DNA of 64,000 bases from Sepiola atlantica (GCA_963556195.1 OY744520.1:8362491-8426490); one strand, 5' to 3'; counted from the first letter of the stretch, positions 21,190 through 33,496 are shown. A program made the numbers and translations. The notes: generated by a model not told the origin, from the sequence alone.

Positions 21190-22880
21190 CCTAAGTTAGA
21201 CCAAACTTCGGGGTGGACAAAAGAGCCATGGCCGAGTGATATGGAGTGAGTGGAGAACAAGTTTAGTGAATAAGGATGTTTATTTGGTGGCAAAGGACCG
21301 GAAGATGAGCAATATAGATACAAAGGCAAGGTGGAGGCTGAGCAAGCTACACTGAAGAATTCAGAATGACAAAGACAAATATGGATATCGTCAGAAGGAA
21401 GTGCATTCAGAATGACAAGTGGATGCTAGCAATAAAGGAACAGACAAATATGGCTATCATTGGAGAGAAGTGCAAGCAACAACTGAACAGGACAAAAGGG
21501 ATGATTGGAAATGCTATTATGACTCTTGAATACAAAGTTCTTATGTTGCAGAAATGGTTTCCGATTCAGCTATAAAAATTGAGAAAGAAATGGTACGGGA
21601 AGGTTAGGGGTAAGGCAATGTGGGTAAAAATGGCATTGAGATTAGATTTGACAAATCGGATCATAAAAGGTTGTTCTGAAATATTATTTAGTATTAGAGA
21701 AGCTTAAAGTTGATGGATCAGGTCGTGAAAATGTTGAGAGAATAATTGAGCAGTAAATAAAGTCAGATAAGCATATATGAAATGATGTTTGGTTTTATGC
21801 CAGGACGAGGTATCACTGATTCTATATTTATCCTAAGGCAAATGCAAGAGAAGTATCTTGGTAAGGAGAAAAACCTGTATTTTGCTTTTATGTATTTGAA
21901 AGTTCTGAGTGCAATGATATATCTGGTTTGCTTGCCTTTAATTTACGCAAAGCAATGTTCAAAGTTGTGTTAGAATTAACAGCACATTTAGTGAACTTTT
22001 AAGTGGGAGTACATCAGGTCCATTGCTTTTCATTTGTGTCCAGGAAGTTTTGCATGGGTTTTCCAGAATGGTCGCTTTATGCTGATGATTTAATACTTGT
22101 CTATGAAACAAGAGAATGTTTACTTTTTGAGTTGTAGACATGGAGAAATGCTATGGAAAGTAAGTCTTGAAGTGCATGTTACCAAGATCAAAGTGTTGGA
22201 GTGTTGTAAAGTTCCCAAAAAGAAGAGTTTTGATTCGTTTCTGGAAAAAGTTGGATGCAAATTTTTTGTCGTACTTGTAAACATTGGGTACACATTACAG
22301 GTAGGTTGACAGATGATAACCAGTTTGTGTGCAAGATAATGGATACAAATGAGAACTCGGATGTGGAGAAAGTATATTTGGATGGTGAGGATATTGAGGT
22401 TCAGAAGTTTTGTTATCTTGGTAATATTGTTGGAGCACAGAGGGGTGTTGGTGTTATTGCAAGAGTTAGGAGTGGATAGAGTAAGTTCAGGGAACTCCTG
22501 CCATTACTAACCAGCAGAGCGTTACCACTGTCGACCAAGAGAAGAGTTTGATGATGTATTGAAGTGAAAGCTGGCCAGTAAGGGTTGAGGATATGCATTG
22601 CCTGGAAAGAATGATACAATGGATGCGTAATGTGAGTCTTCAAGACAGACTTAGATCTGATGACCTCTGGACAGTATAGGGAGATGTGTGCAGAACAGGG
22701 GACTTCATTGGTATGGTCACATTGAACAAAAGGATGGAAGTAGATATAGAACAGTTGAGGTAGCAGGGGAGGGAGAGGAACTGATAAGGATGGATAAACA
22801 GATAAATAATGACTTGGCCAGAGATAGGTTAGTTTGGAAGTCAATTTCTAAAAGCTGTCCAACATATGCCACTTCCTAAA
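21190..22880 (+). mobile_element. Decayed LINE with zinc-finger insert between RT and C-terminus
   Basis: The + strand retains FGFMPGRGITDSIFILRQMQ and EKYLGKEKNLYFAFMYLK (RT palm, 21785-21900) and LYADDL-like sequence near 22080. A finger reads IFCRTCKHWVH (about 22258-22290), followed by EDIEVQKFCYLGNIVGAQRG (22388-22445), then LLPLLTSRALPLSTKRRV in pieces and LHWYGHIEQKDG (22703-22738). The 3' end has ctgtccaacatatgcca. This domain order occurs in an abundant metazoan LINE group, and I do not assign the clade. Many stops make it inactive. Relatives lie at 55830, 58900 and 63735. Confidence 0.8.
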
Positions 22881-23046
22881 GCTAGTTATACGTCTAATGG
22901 ACTTCACATGGCCCATCATGCTTGGCACTCTTTTGCCTTTCAGTTTGTAGAATCCCTTCTTGGCTACAGTGTTTCACAAGGACTTCTTGTTGGGTGTGTC
23001 TTGCAGTGTAAAACCATGTGCGTCCTTTAACAATCGCCATCACCCC

Positions 23047-23442
23047 CAACATCGTGTGTGCCGTGGTTTTCTTCTCTTCATTTTTTTTTTCTGGCCATGT
23101 CATCTATTCCACTGAAGTATCGTCGAGGGCACAGCTGGTTTACAAGTTTAAAAAGCAAAACAATGCAACTCACAAGAAAAACACTCAGATACATTGTGTA
23201 TATGTCGGTTGAAACTGAGTGTGGGACATTGGCGAGAGCTCCCATTGTCGGTACCCGAAGTCATCAGCTCATATCGGATTTGCCCTCGCGCGAGTAAACT
23301 TCAAACTCGCAGTCTTCTCTCTGGTCTTTTGTCAGTCACCGACAACCCCTTCCCTTCTGAACAATACAACCTGACCACTCCCGCACTTTCTTTGCGTTGA
23401 TGAATCACTTCCTATCCTTAACTGGGGCCTTGGCTCTTGCAG
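23047..23442. repeat. LTR-like repeat, copy 1
   Basis: Aligns with 24065-24493 in the same orientation with indels. Shared landmarks include gtgtg-c-gtggttttcttctc, ctggtttacaa and gtacccgaagtcatcagctc. The copies bracket about 620 bases without coding sequence. Minus-strand orientation would give ends near TG...CA, and AATAAA is present at about 24048 on that strand. A degenerate LTR pair is possible but unproven. Confidence 0.6.
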
Positions 23443-24064
23443 CGTCCATAGTATCACACGCCTCCCATGCCCAACTTATCATTTAGTACATAAATTATAA
23501 ACAAACAAAATCATAAATTCATATTACATAATTAAAGAAACAGCAGACATGACAGACAACCAAAAACAAAACAAAAACCGACTAGGTGATCTCCGAACTG
23601 GAATCACAAGGGTGCATTTTAGCCTCTCAAGGGTATTTGAGTACCTTTAAGAAGAATACAACAAAGCAATTCCTTTTTTATTAAAAGTGATTTTGCTGTT
23701 TTGTTCGTTTTTTATCTTTCTTGAAAATAAAGCAGAAAAAATATGACTCAGCAACATCTGTCAACATTCGCCTTGGCATCTCTCGGATGTTTATGTAACA
23801 TGTCCGAATGCTGTCAACGCGAAGTTCACGGAAACTGGTTCATATTCGATATCAGTACCAATTGTTTTAGCGTTCTGATCGGGTTTTGAAAACGTACGTC
23901 TTTACTTTCTCCTTTTCTTTCAACTTAATCGCTACCGGGAAAAATTAATAACATTTTTTAAATGAGCTTGTGTTATATTTTTCTTTCGTCTGTTTTTTTG
24001 TGTCTTTTTTTTTTTTTTTGCTTGCAAGAGTCGATCTCGGTCATCGGCATTTATTGTAGAACCA

Positions 24065-24493
24065 CAACATTGTGTGTGGCGTGGTTTTCTTCTCATCATC
24101 TTTCATTCTGGTCGTGTCGTCTATTTCACTGACGAATCGTCGAGGGAACAGCACTGGTTTACAAATTTATAAAACAAAACAACGCAACTCACAAGAAAAA
24201 AAAAAACAAACTCGGATACATTGTTGAAACTGAGTGTGTGTGTGTGACACCGTCGCAGACTGTCGAGGGCCCCATTGTCTGTACCCGAAGTCATCAGCTC
24301 ATCCAGGATCTGCCTGATCTGCTCTCGCCCAAAATTGATTTCAAACTCACCGTCTTCTCTCAGTCGTTAACTCTGGTCTTTTGTCAGTCACCGACAAGCC
24401 CTTGCCCTCTGAACAATACAACCTGACCACACCCGCAATTTCTTTTGCGTTGATGAGTCACTTCCTATCCTTGTCCGAGGCCTCGGCTCTTAC
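24065..24493. repeat. LTR-like repeat, copy 2
   Basis: Second copy of the repeat at 23047-23442, roughly four-fifths identical by eye. The interior (23443-24064) has no gag, protease or RT motif. Confidence 0.6.
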
Positions 24494-24499
24494 GGATGT

Positions 24500-26410
24500 T
24501 TTACATGTTTCATCCAGATGCTAAGAATAGATTGCTGTTCCTTCCAACCAAGCTATTATCCAGTTGTGCTTGTGTATACTTGAAGTTAATTTTGAACAAT
24601 GGATTTTATTTTGTTTGCACGCTGATAGTTGAGTTTCGAGAAGTTTGGTTTCTCAGACATGGGGGGGGGGTACATCCACTTTTATTCAGTGCGTGCTTTG
24701 ATTTATAAGCATAGTAATATTACGTCAACAGATTATTAAAAAAACACGTGCCATTTTCTAAATGATCTTAAACTGAATTTCTTTAGTATTTCATTTACTA
24801 AAGTTTTCAACTTGAACTTCTTTGTGAAAAACAACTAAAAACCCGATATTAAGCCCACCACCACGAGTGGCCCTTTTCTCTAAGACGGGATTATCTTTAT
24901 ATGTACGGAGTCACACTATCGAATGCACCAAATTTGTATAAAAGTAAAAACTAAATCATCACCGAAAATAGCGACTATTATTGTGTATAATCTGGTTCTC
25001 TCTTTGATGAGGGCGGAAATCCGAGGAAGGTGTTCGTAGAGTCTTCCGTGCACAAGAAAGCAACTCGACAGACATCTTCCTCGGATTTCAGCCTTGATAA
25101 GAAGAAACGAATTTGTTGGTGGGTTATGCATGAGATCGTCAGCAATGTTCTTCTGTGGATGTGGTTCAGTCGAGAGACCATGTAGAACCTGCAACAAGCG
25201 GAGGACTCACAATTCACCTATGAAGACCTACCTGGTGTGATGGAAGATGGCGAGAGAGTCAGGAAGATCAGTGACACTACCACAACTAGAGAGAAAAAGT
25301 TAAATTTTGTTAACATTCAAATTTTATAAAAATAACCCCTAAAATTAAACTAGGCTGGTTTGTGATAACTTAGAAATAACCCTATAAGCTAATCCGGATA
25401 TTTAACAGAACTATGAATTTTTATTATATTGTTATGAAGTGACTTAATCATTAATCAGAATTCCTTTCTAATTCTAAAAGGTTTGACCTGAACTTGCAAG
25501 ATATTTACCGAGCTTTCTCTCTAGATAACATGGTTGTGAGAATTCACAATCACATTTTGTGATGTTTCAAACTTATCTACCAACAGAAGTTGACTCCTCT
25601 TCTAGAGTTATCTCCCTTGGATAATTTCTGCGTATTTCTGTTTAACCAGAAAAAAGCTGGTTACATGCAAGACAAAAGTAGGAAAAATCTTTTAAGCATT
25701 TGGGTTGAAATAAAACTACAAAAAAAAAAAAAAAAAAAACTAATAAAAAAAAGAAAAGCTTATTAAAAAATATGTTTATTTATTCTTTAAATTCATTTTT
25801 CTGCAAAGAGAAACGGGAAATAATTTATTCATTTGGGGCTGACAAAATGTTGAATGGAGACCATTTGTAAAATATGGATGTGAGTTTTATGATCCAATGG
25901 AACAAAAGGAATGAGTTCGTTTTTTTGTTTTTCACACGACCAAACTTGCCATTCTGCCTTGCCAATTGGAGCTTGGCAGAGAAACACAACGAAGGCGGGC
26001 GTTGTTAGTTCTTACTGTGGCTGGAATGCAACAGCTATCCAACTTCAAAACAAATCTTATTCCACGCAAGCAGCAAAACACTTCTTGACCGCATCTCTGA
26101 AAAATAGAAAAATGAAAATATCGTTAAAGCTGGACAATTTTTATAAGAACATTGTCTGAATTAAAAGTAGCCATTTAAAATGTCACATACTAAAGAATTT
26201 TCAAAACTTAATTCTCAATCAGATTAAAACTCATTTTTTCTTAGATACAAAAAGAAAAATAAAGTCTTCCATTAAAAAGTGTCTAAGTGAACTACTTACT
26301 GTTAAATTGAATACTTTATATACAGCAATCTAATTAAAGATTAGATATTTCATTTTCTTGCAAGTTCTCAGATACCAAATATATTAAGTATTTATTAGCT
26401 AATTGCAAAA
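24500..26410. other. Intergenic, unassigned, with short inverted repeat
   Basis: Around 25008-25033 and 25071-25098 there is an inverted repeat of ggaaatccgaggaaggtgt type. The minus-strand open frame 25197-24916 (93 codons) contains HNPPTNSFLLIKAEIRGRCL. I do not recognise it. A good minus-strand acceptor (tttttctctctag) lies at about 25286-25298. Poly-A lies at 25720-25739. Confidence 0.35.
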
Positions 26411-26411
26411 C

Positions 26412-26722
26412 ATTGTTAACCTTTCCTAGTGATAGAATCGGCAACAAACCCTGGACATGCAGCAGGGTCAGCAGAGAGCTGCAAGCGGTCAAAATATGCC
26501 GGTCTTCGACAAATTGGTATTTCAACCGATTGCTGTGGAGTGATTGGCTCTGCCACGTGCAGCTTCCTCGGCACCCTTGGTCTATTAATGACGTGCAACA
26601 CCGGAGACAATCGCGAATTGTCTTGGCTTTACAAGCGCCTCTCTATCGCCATTATTCGTGGAAACGCTTTGAGCCTGCTCTCGGCCTGCCAAGCCGGCCG
26701 GACATTCGAAGAAAACTATTGA
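26412..26722. other. GC-richer block with overlapping open frames
   Basis: This block stands out from its AT-rich flanks and is open in several frames, including + 26429-26722 (97 codons) and + 26413-26772 (119 codons). No motif is recognised. It may be an old retroelement 5' region or an exon of an unknown gene. Multi-frame openness argues against a specific coding call. Confidence 0.3.
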
Positions 26723-27054
26723 CTGTGATACATTTATATAAAAGGAATCAGGATTTCTCGATATTGAACTAAACAATGTTCAAGTGACAAATAAGGGATT
26801 TATTAATTATTTATTGAATTATTAATCTTATAGTTTACTTTTTCACCGAATGGATCAGTGTAATATATTGGTTTCTTATTTTTAAAAATTTATTTGTGAT
26901 TGAATAGAATACTTGGAAAAATAAAATTACCTTTCCTAATAAACAGTGAAATTCAACTCCAACAACATTCCGTTTCGTATAGAGTAAAGATTTATCATTT
27001 TGAAATGAATATAAGAAATAAGATAGTAAAACTTTATAAAATGATCACATCTAT

Positions 27055-27175
27055 CATGTCCTGGACTGACACTCAAATGAAATGGCCGTGAAAAAAATTT
27101 ACAAGAATTCATCTGTTTTAGAAAAGAAATATAATACCAGCAACATAATATAGGCATCTATATAATGACGTTGTT
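27055..27175 (+). repeat. Direct repeat flanking LINE block, copy 1
   Basis: About 120 bases starting catgtcctggactgac recur at 31406-31525 with roughly five differences, in the same orientation. The copies are 4.35 kb apart and bracket the LINE block. Confidence 0.95.
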
Positions 27176-27475
27176 TCTTCTACAATGCATTCTCCCACAA
27201 TTCGTTGCCGGGTTTAGCTGGATTTGATATTAACCTTTTATGATCAAGTGATTTGATTTGATTGTTTAGTTTAACGGCATGTCAACCCTTCTTAGGTCAT
27301 TTTATACCAATAAATTTTTTATTGAACAGTGGTTTTAAGATGCCTTCACAAAGTTTAGTTAGAGATTTTATTCAATTTTTTTTTTAACTATATTTTGGTG
27401 TATATCTTAATTTGCTTAAGAAATTTAATTATTTTATTTGGATCGAATTTAATTATTTTATTTGGATCGATCTTG

Positions 27476-29700
27476 CTAAATAATTTGTTTACATTGATAG
27501 TATTTTTTACGGATTAGGTCAAAATCCATACATTTCACTAGTATATGTTCTACTGTAATTTTTGTATCACATGCGCAGCACATAGGTGGGTCTTCCCCCT
27601 TCAATATGTATCCGTGTGTGATATGTGTGTGGCCAAGTCGGGCCAGCACCGATTCCTCTTTCCTCACTTTTCTGTACCCATTTTGCCATTCTTTGATGTC
27701 TGGCTGGATATTATGGAGTTTATTGTTTGTCTGCCTGCTCCATTCCTTTTGCCATTTGTCCATGATCATTTTTTTATAGTTGGTCTGAAATCGGTGTGTG
27801 GTATTTTTGTATTTGATGGATTCATCTCTAGTGCCCTCCTTGCTTCCCTGTCAGCGGCTTCATTACCACAGATGCCAATATGGCCAGGTATCCAACATAA
27901 TATTATGCTTTGTTTTTTTTATATGTATTGTATTCTATTTATTACTATAGTGGTGAGCGGGTCTGTAGTTTTTAACATTTTTTATTGCCATGAGTGCTGA
28001 GATAGAATCTGAGAAGACAATAAATTTAGTATTTTTGTTTTCTCTTATTAAATCAACAGCTAGGTTCATGGCTGTGATTTCTGCTGTGTATATTGAGGCA
28101 TTATTTGGTAGTCTTTTTGCGAGTTTTTTATTGCCAAATATGGCAGCGCATCCAACTTTTTCTTTTTTTGATCCGTCTGTATAAATTTGGATGTGATCTG
28201 GGTGGCTGTTTATTATGTCAAGCATTTCATCTGGATATAAAATTGGGTTGGTTGTATTTTTGTGGCGTCTTGATAAGTCTAATATTATCTTTGGTTGTTC
28301 AAGTAACCATGGCGGTATTTCTGAAATAATGGAATTGTGTATGATGTTAGTGTTTATTTGGGTTTCTGAAAGGATTTCCTTCATTCGCAGACTGAAAGGT
28401 TTTATAGCCCTTTCCTTTCGGTTAAAAAGTTCTGTATATTGAGGATATAAAGTACAATCATGTGTTGGGTTTGAGGGATATGAAACGAGTTTAAGATAGT
28501 ATTGTAAACCTAATTTTTGCTTCTCAGATCCAGGGGCATTTCATATGCCTCTATATAGAGACTTTCCACCGGTGTGGTGTTATAGGCCCCAAGTGCCAAT
28601 CTCAGGCCTTGGTGATGAATAGTATTTAGTGTTTTGAGGTATGTTTTTCTAGCAGATCCATATATAAAGCATCCATAGTCGAGCTTTGATCTTACTAATA
28701 CTCTATATAATTTTATCAGTGTCTTTTTGTCAGCGCCCCAATCTGTATGTGCTACCATTCTCAGCAGTTGTACGGCTTTGTTACATTTTTCTCTTAGTTT
28801 CTTTATATGCGGTATAAACGACAGTTTCTTGTCAAAAGTGATACCCAGGAACTTATGTTCATCAACAGTAGGTATTGTAGAGTCCCCAATTTTAAGTGCT
28901 GGGTCATTATGTAATTTTCGTAACTGACAGAATTTCCTTGGAGAACTTAAAGTCAATCTCTGTAGCCCATTTATTTATTTTGTTAATAGATAGTTGGAGT
29001 TGTCGTTCGATGGAGTTTATATATTTGGATCTATAACATATCAAAAAGTCATCTACAAAGAGGGAGCAGTCCGTTTCTGTGTTGATGTTTTTAGCAATAT
29101 TATTTATTTTTATGCTAAATAATGTGACTGAAAGTATACTTCCCTGTGGAACTCCCGTTTCCTGTTCCTTTATATCTGAAAGTGTGGATCCCACTTTCAC
29201 TGTGAAATATCTTTCTTTTAGGAAGTTTTCTATTATAATTGGTAGTCGACCTTTTAATCCTAGGTTTTTTAAGTCCCTCATGATGCCATATCTCCATGTT
29301 GTATCATAAGCCTTTTCTATGTCAAAAAAGACTGCAGATACATGTTGTTTTTGTATAAATGCCTCTCTTATGAAGGTTTCTAATTTAACTATATTATCCA
29401 TTGTGCTTCTTCCGTTTCTGAAGCCTGATTGGTATTCAGTAATTAGATTGTTAGCCTCTAAGTACCAGATTAGTCTTTTATTAATAATTCTTTCTAGAGT
29501 TTTGCAAATGCAGCTGATGAGTGCTATTGGTCTGAAGTTTGAGGTCTTTAAGTGTTTAGTTTGAGATTTTTGGTTATTAGATTGTTCTGTATGACCTTTT
29601 GGAATAGGTATTATGGTGGCTTGTTTCCAAGATGATAGACCTTACCATTGATCCATATGTCATTAAATATCTTTGTGAGATATTTCATGGATGCAGAGTG
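27476..29700 (-). mobile_element. RNase H-bearing LINE (I/R1-like group), 5'-truncated
   Basis: The minus strand encodes, from 29640 downward, WKQATIIPIPKGHTEQSNNQ, NFRPIALISCICKTLERIIN and YQSGFRNGRSTMDNIVK. These are followed by AVFFDIEKAYDTTWR, GVPQGSILSVTLFS and CSLFVDDFLICY (RT palm with FVDD). After a frameshift near 28930 come KFLGITFDKKLSFIPHIKKL and SKLDYGCFIYGSA. The RNase H domain follows with IYTDGSKK, YTAEITAMNLA and FSDSISALMAIKN. After another break come WIPGHIGICGNEAADREAR and a tail with CCACDTKITVEHILVKC. The four acidic RNase H positions and the HxGxxGNExAD block are visible. Presence of RNase H places it in the I/R1/LOA/Jockey-type assemblage. A few frameshifts and stops remain, so it is relatively young but inactive. 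Confidence 0.88.
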
Positions 29701-30760
29701 GACCAGGGAGTAATGGCAACTAAGGGGTGACTCCACACTCCCCAAAGCTCCCATATAAGGGGCCTCACCACCGGATGTCTTTTAAGGTCATACCCAGGAC
29801 CGGGGAGGGAGTGTGTAGTTTTTTGTTTTTTGTTTTGCAGAACATGATTGAGTTTTGCAAAGAGAAAAAGAAACATAAAAACATCGATGTAGGTGCATTT
29901 TGGGTCAGGAAGTCAATATTCAGACAGCCTGATCTGGTAGCATATGATCAAGTGAGAATAAAGTATCATCTTGGCATAATTCACTTCTCATCATGGGTCC
30001 ATACTTTATTTCTAAGCGAATATAGACACCCATAGTAAATGATTAAAGAATGTATGTAGAACCTTCCAAAAGGGTTTGCTGAAGAAAAGTAATACCTAAT
30101 TTTAAAATGCATTTTATGCTTTGAAAAAGTTTTTTTAAAACCAAATTTAAACTTGGATTTTTTTCTAACTGGATTCGTTTAATCTTTCAAAAATAAAGTT
30201 TTCTGAAATATAATTCTAGGAAAAATAAGCTGATATGAAGTTATAAGTGAAAGGATTTGAAACAAATATTGCCTTTTTGTTTAAAATATAGAAATACATT
30301 TTTGTAAAATGGGGTAATAACATTTGGTTCAAGCATCAAGTAAATATTACCTTCTCGAATAGAGCAAATTCTTTCTGGGTTGTGTACGAGATTTGGTTTG
30401 TTTTTGATTTAATGCCAATATTTTTTAAGAAATGAAATTTAAGAACAAAAATTTTTTTTTTAATTCTTTAAAAATGTTTCTTGAATTGCAATCAATAGTA
30501 AAAACAATTTTTTTCGTGGCGAGGCAAGAAATCATTTTTTTAAAGATTTATATAAACTAGACAGAACTGTGGAATAGTTTATGGATCAATTTAAACATAT
30601 TTTTCAAAATAGTGTTGCCCAAAATAAATTTACTTTCAAAAGAAAAAAACCCCACAAGAAACAATTTCGATGACCAATATTTTTCTTAAAATAGGTATCA
30701 CAAATCAACCTAGTTTACAGTGCAAAATTGGGTAAATATAGTTTATTATTGTTATTTGTT
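29700..30760. other. Intergenic, unassigned
   Basis: The segment 29700-29840 is GC-richer (ctcccatataaggggcctca at 29749) and marks the truncated 5' end of the LINE. The rest is AT-rich with no recognised feature. Confidence 0.4.
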
Positions 30761-30839
30761 TGTTATACCTCCTTGGGCATCTCCCTTTTAACTATCTTCT
30801 CAATACAACTGTTAAAAAAGAAAAAAAAAGAAAAAAAAT

Positions 30840-31405
30840 TAAACTCTCAGTACAGTATCGATATCCAGATCAAATTCTGTTAAACATTTCATTTGATAAC
30901 TCCCAAAATTGCCCCTTCAATTTTTCCCTTCCTACCACTTTCTCTGAATTTATCCAACCTCATCTTAAACTGATCTACGTTATTGCTGTTCTTAATCCGA
31001 TCTGGCAACTTATTCCAAAAACATTACTCTGTGAGCAAAAAAACTTAACTGGTTAACAGATCTAGTTTTTCAAAACTGCTTTGACAATAACCTTCCAGAT
31101 CTAGGAGAAATACTAAAAAAATGCCCACCATAGTTAGAAATGCCATTAATCATCTTAAAAGTCTCAATCATATCACCTCTCATTCTTCTCTCCAGCAAAG
31201 TAGTCAATCCTAATTTGTCCAATCTCTCCCTGTAACTGCACTCCTTTACTTTACTTATAAGTTTTGTCACTCTTCTTTGTACGCCTTCCAGTTTCAATAT
31301 TACATTCCAATTTCCATGTCTAGTTGCTGGAGCCCAGGTCTGAGTGCAGTATTCTATATGAGGTCTTATTAGAGCTTTATATATCCTTGACACAACATTT
31401 ACTAG
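30840..31405 (-). mobile_element. CR1/L2-like LINE ORF2 C-terminal fragment
   Basis: The minus strand reads VVSRIYKALIRPHIEYCTQT, WAPATRHGNWNVILKLEGVQ, RRVTKLISKVKECSYRERLD and LGLTTLLERRMRGDMIETFK. After one frameshift near 31075 it reads NQLSFFAHRVMFWNKLPDRI and NNVDQFKMRLDKF to a stop. ALxRPHxEYCxQxWxP and ERRxRGDMIETFKM are typical of CR1/L2-type elements. The 5' end is cut exactly where the 120-bp direct repeat begins. Confidence 0.85.
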
Positions 31406-31525
31406 CATGTCCTGGACTGACAGTCAAATGAAATGGCCGCGAAAAAATTTACAAGAATGCATCTGTTTTAGAAAAGAAATATAATACCAGCAACATAATA
31501 TAGGCATCTATATAATGGCGTTGTT
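31406..31525 (+). repeat. Direct repeat flanking LINE block, copy 2
   Basis: Same-orientation copy of 27055-27175, about 95% identical by eye. Confidence 0.95.
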
Positions 31526-31648
31526 AGGTTATCATTTTCGATGACAGATGACTTATTCTTTAATGTTTTTTTTTGTTTTTTTCAAATTTGATGTGTGTGA
31601 TATTGTGTATCTCTATGCATATAAAGATACTCCCATCTTAAAGAAAAT

Positions 31649-31750
31649 TATTATTGTCATATATCTCACAATAATAAAAATTATTTATTATTGTGAGATA
31701 TATAACAATAATTTTTATTATTGTTATATATCTCACAATGATAAATAATT
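31649..31750. repeat. AT-rich multi-palindrome
   Basis: Successive inverted copies of attattgt-atatatctcacaa form nested hairpins. Confidence 0.8.
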
Positions 31751-31885
31751 AAAAAGCGTCTTATCTTCTGAAAAATTTAAGATTCAAGTAAAAACGAACA
31801 TAAAAAAACTTGCATTGTAAAGGTTTCTAATTTTCAATTAGTTTAATATTTCTAACTTATCAATGCTTATAAGTGAACAACATTC

Positions 31886-31953
31886 CATATATAGATATAT
31901 ATATATATATATATATATACATACATAGAGAGAGAGAGAAAGAGAGAGAGAGA
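31886..31953. repeat. (TA)n followed by (GA)n microsatellite
   Basis: TA-dinucleotides run to about 31918 and GA-dinucleotides from about 31925 to 31953. Confidence 0.9.
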
Positions 31954-32021
31954 TTGAAATGATACTTCAAAGATCTAAATAATATCTAATTAATTTAATT
32001 CGTAATCTATCAGGATAAAGA

Positions 32022-32544
32022 CAAAGCTCAATATATTGGATAGAGCATTAATAATAATGGATTGAATGAAAGAATAAAATGAGAAGTTAATCAAACTTTA
32101 TTACATATCAAAATTCAAGCAAAAAGTACTTCTTTTAACTGTCATCCATTGAATTCATAGCACACAAAATTTTAATTTTTTTGATTTTTAATTAATGTTC
32201 ATTACCTGAACTGTTGCTTTAGAAACTTTTTTATAAAAAACTTTCTTTAAAACCTTGGATACATTGTAAAATTTAACATCAAATCAGCTCATACCTTGAT
32301 GGGGTATGTTAAAATAAAAATGTGTTTTTTGCCGTTATATTTTATGTTTTATATATTTTCAAAGCAATTTTTTTTACTTGCAGTGATGTCATTGCGATAA
32401 TAGTCCTCTGAGAAGATTTTCTTTGAAAATCCATGGATTAAGGACTTTACAGTACTTTTTGCTTGAACTTTGATATGTAATAAAGTTTAATTAATTTCTC
32501 ATTTTATTCTTTCATTTAATCCATTATATATATATATATATATA
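32022..32544. mobile_element. Foldback element A with hammerhead core
   Basis: The order is a head (aaagctcaatatattggata), left arm 32055-32130, spacer, hammerhead-like core 32402-32446, right arm 32451-32526, and a (TA)n tail. The 76-bp arms are inverted and differ at about four positions. Element B at 52547-52868 has the same head, order and tail. No coding capacity is seen, so the pair looks like a non-autonomous family. Confidence 0.8.
32402..32446 (+). ncRNA. Hammerhead ribozyme-like motif in foldback A
   Basis: AGTCCT pairs with AGGACT (stem I, 6 bp). CTGAGA with one base apparently missing from CTGANGA leads into an AAG/CTT stem II. GAAA follows, then ATC-catg-GAT stem III with a TTA cleavage triplet. 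The missing core base should abolish activity in this copy. Confidence 0.6.
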
Positions 32545-32842
32545 ACCTACAATCTCACAGAATATATAATAGGAATATACCGATCAAATTCGATTAAATA
32601 TGACATCAGATAGACCATAAAAATGTCCTTGTAAATTCATTTTTTACATTATTTTTTAATTCAAACAGTTTATTCTTAAACTGTTCTATGCTTGTGATAT
32701 TTTTAACCTGATTAATTAATTTTTCTAACAAATTTCGTAATCTATTAAACAAATAATTTTGGTAGATTTAGCCTTTTTAAATCTTTCCTGCCAATAAATT
32801 TCCAGCACAAGGAAAAATATTAAAAAGACTTGCATATTTAGA

Positions 32843-32902
32843 AATCCCATTAATTATTTGGAAATCCCATTAATTATTTGGAAATCCCATTAATTATTTG
32901 GA
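32843..32902 (+). repeat. 20-bp tandem triplication
   Basis: gaaatcccattaattatttg occurs three times in a row. Confidence 0.9.
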
Positions 32903-33035
32903 AAGTCTCAATGTTACTATTGCTCAGGATTGAGTACAACATTCTATAGAGATCTTATAAAATCTTAAATATTATTATAATAACATTTGTTTCCCTTGAA
33001 ATTAAATTGTTGAATCAACCAACTAATCTGTTTGT

Positions 33036-33367
33036 TTTAGGGATATGGGGATATTAGAGATATGGGGATATTAGAGATATGGGGATATTAGAGATATGGG
33101 GATATTAGGGATATGGGGATATTAGGGATATGGGGATATTAGAGATATGGTGATATTAGAGATATGGTGATATTAGGGATATGGGGATATTAGGGATATG
33201 GGGATATTAGGGATATTAGAGATATGGGGATATTAGAGATATGGGGATATTAGAGATATGGGGATATTAGGGATATGGGGATATTAGGGATATGGGGATA
33301 TTAGAGATATGGGGATATTAGAGATATGGGGATATTAGAGATATGGGGATATTAGGGATATGGGGAT
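33036..33367 (+). repeat. 17-bp minisatellite, about 19 copies
   Basis: The unit gatatggggatattaga repeats with a/g variants and one short deletion. It lies about 130 bases from the SFT2D exon ending at 33498. Confidence 0.95.
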
Positions 33368-33496
33368 TGTGACTTGGCAGTAATTCTTCCTTTTCATATT
33401 TTATGCAATTTGTCGGACTGTTTACAGCAAAGCATCACCTTGGGATGATCCCGGATTTATTTGTTTGTTTATATACAAGAAGGGGACAAATGTTTA

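Noticed and set aside
22413..22844. 143-codon minus-strand frame
   Set aside because: Antisense of decayed LINE sequence. The + strand shows the LINE motifs.
33420..33440. SFT2D tail exon reading D-A-L-L next to exon 5
   Set aside because: The only nearby AG gives the wrong phase and an immediate stop.
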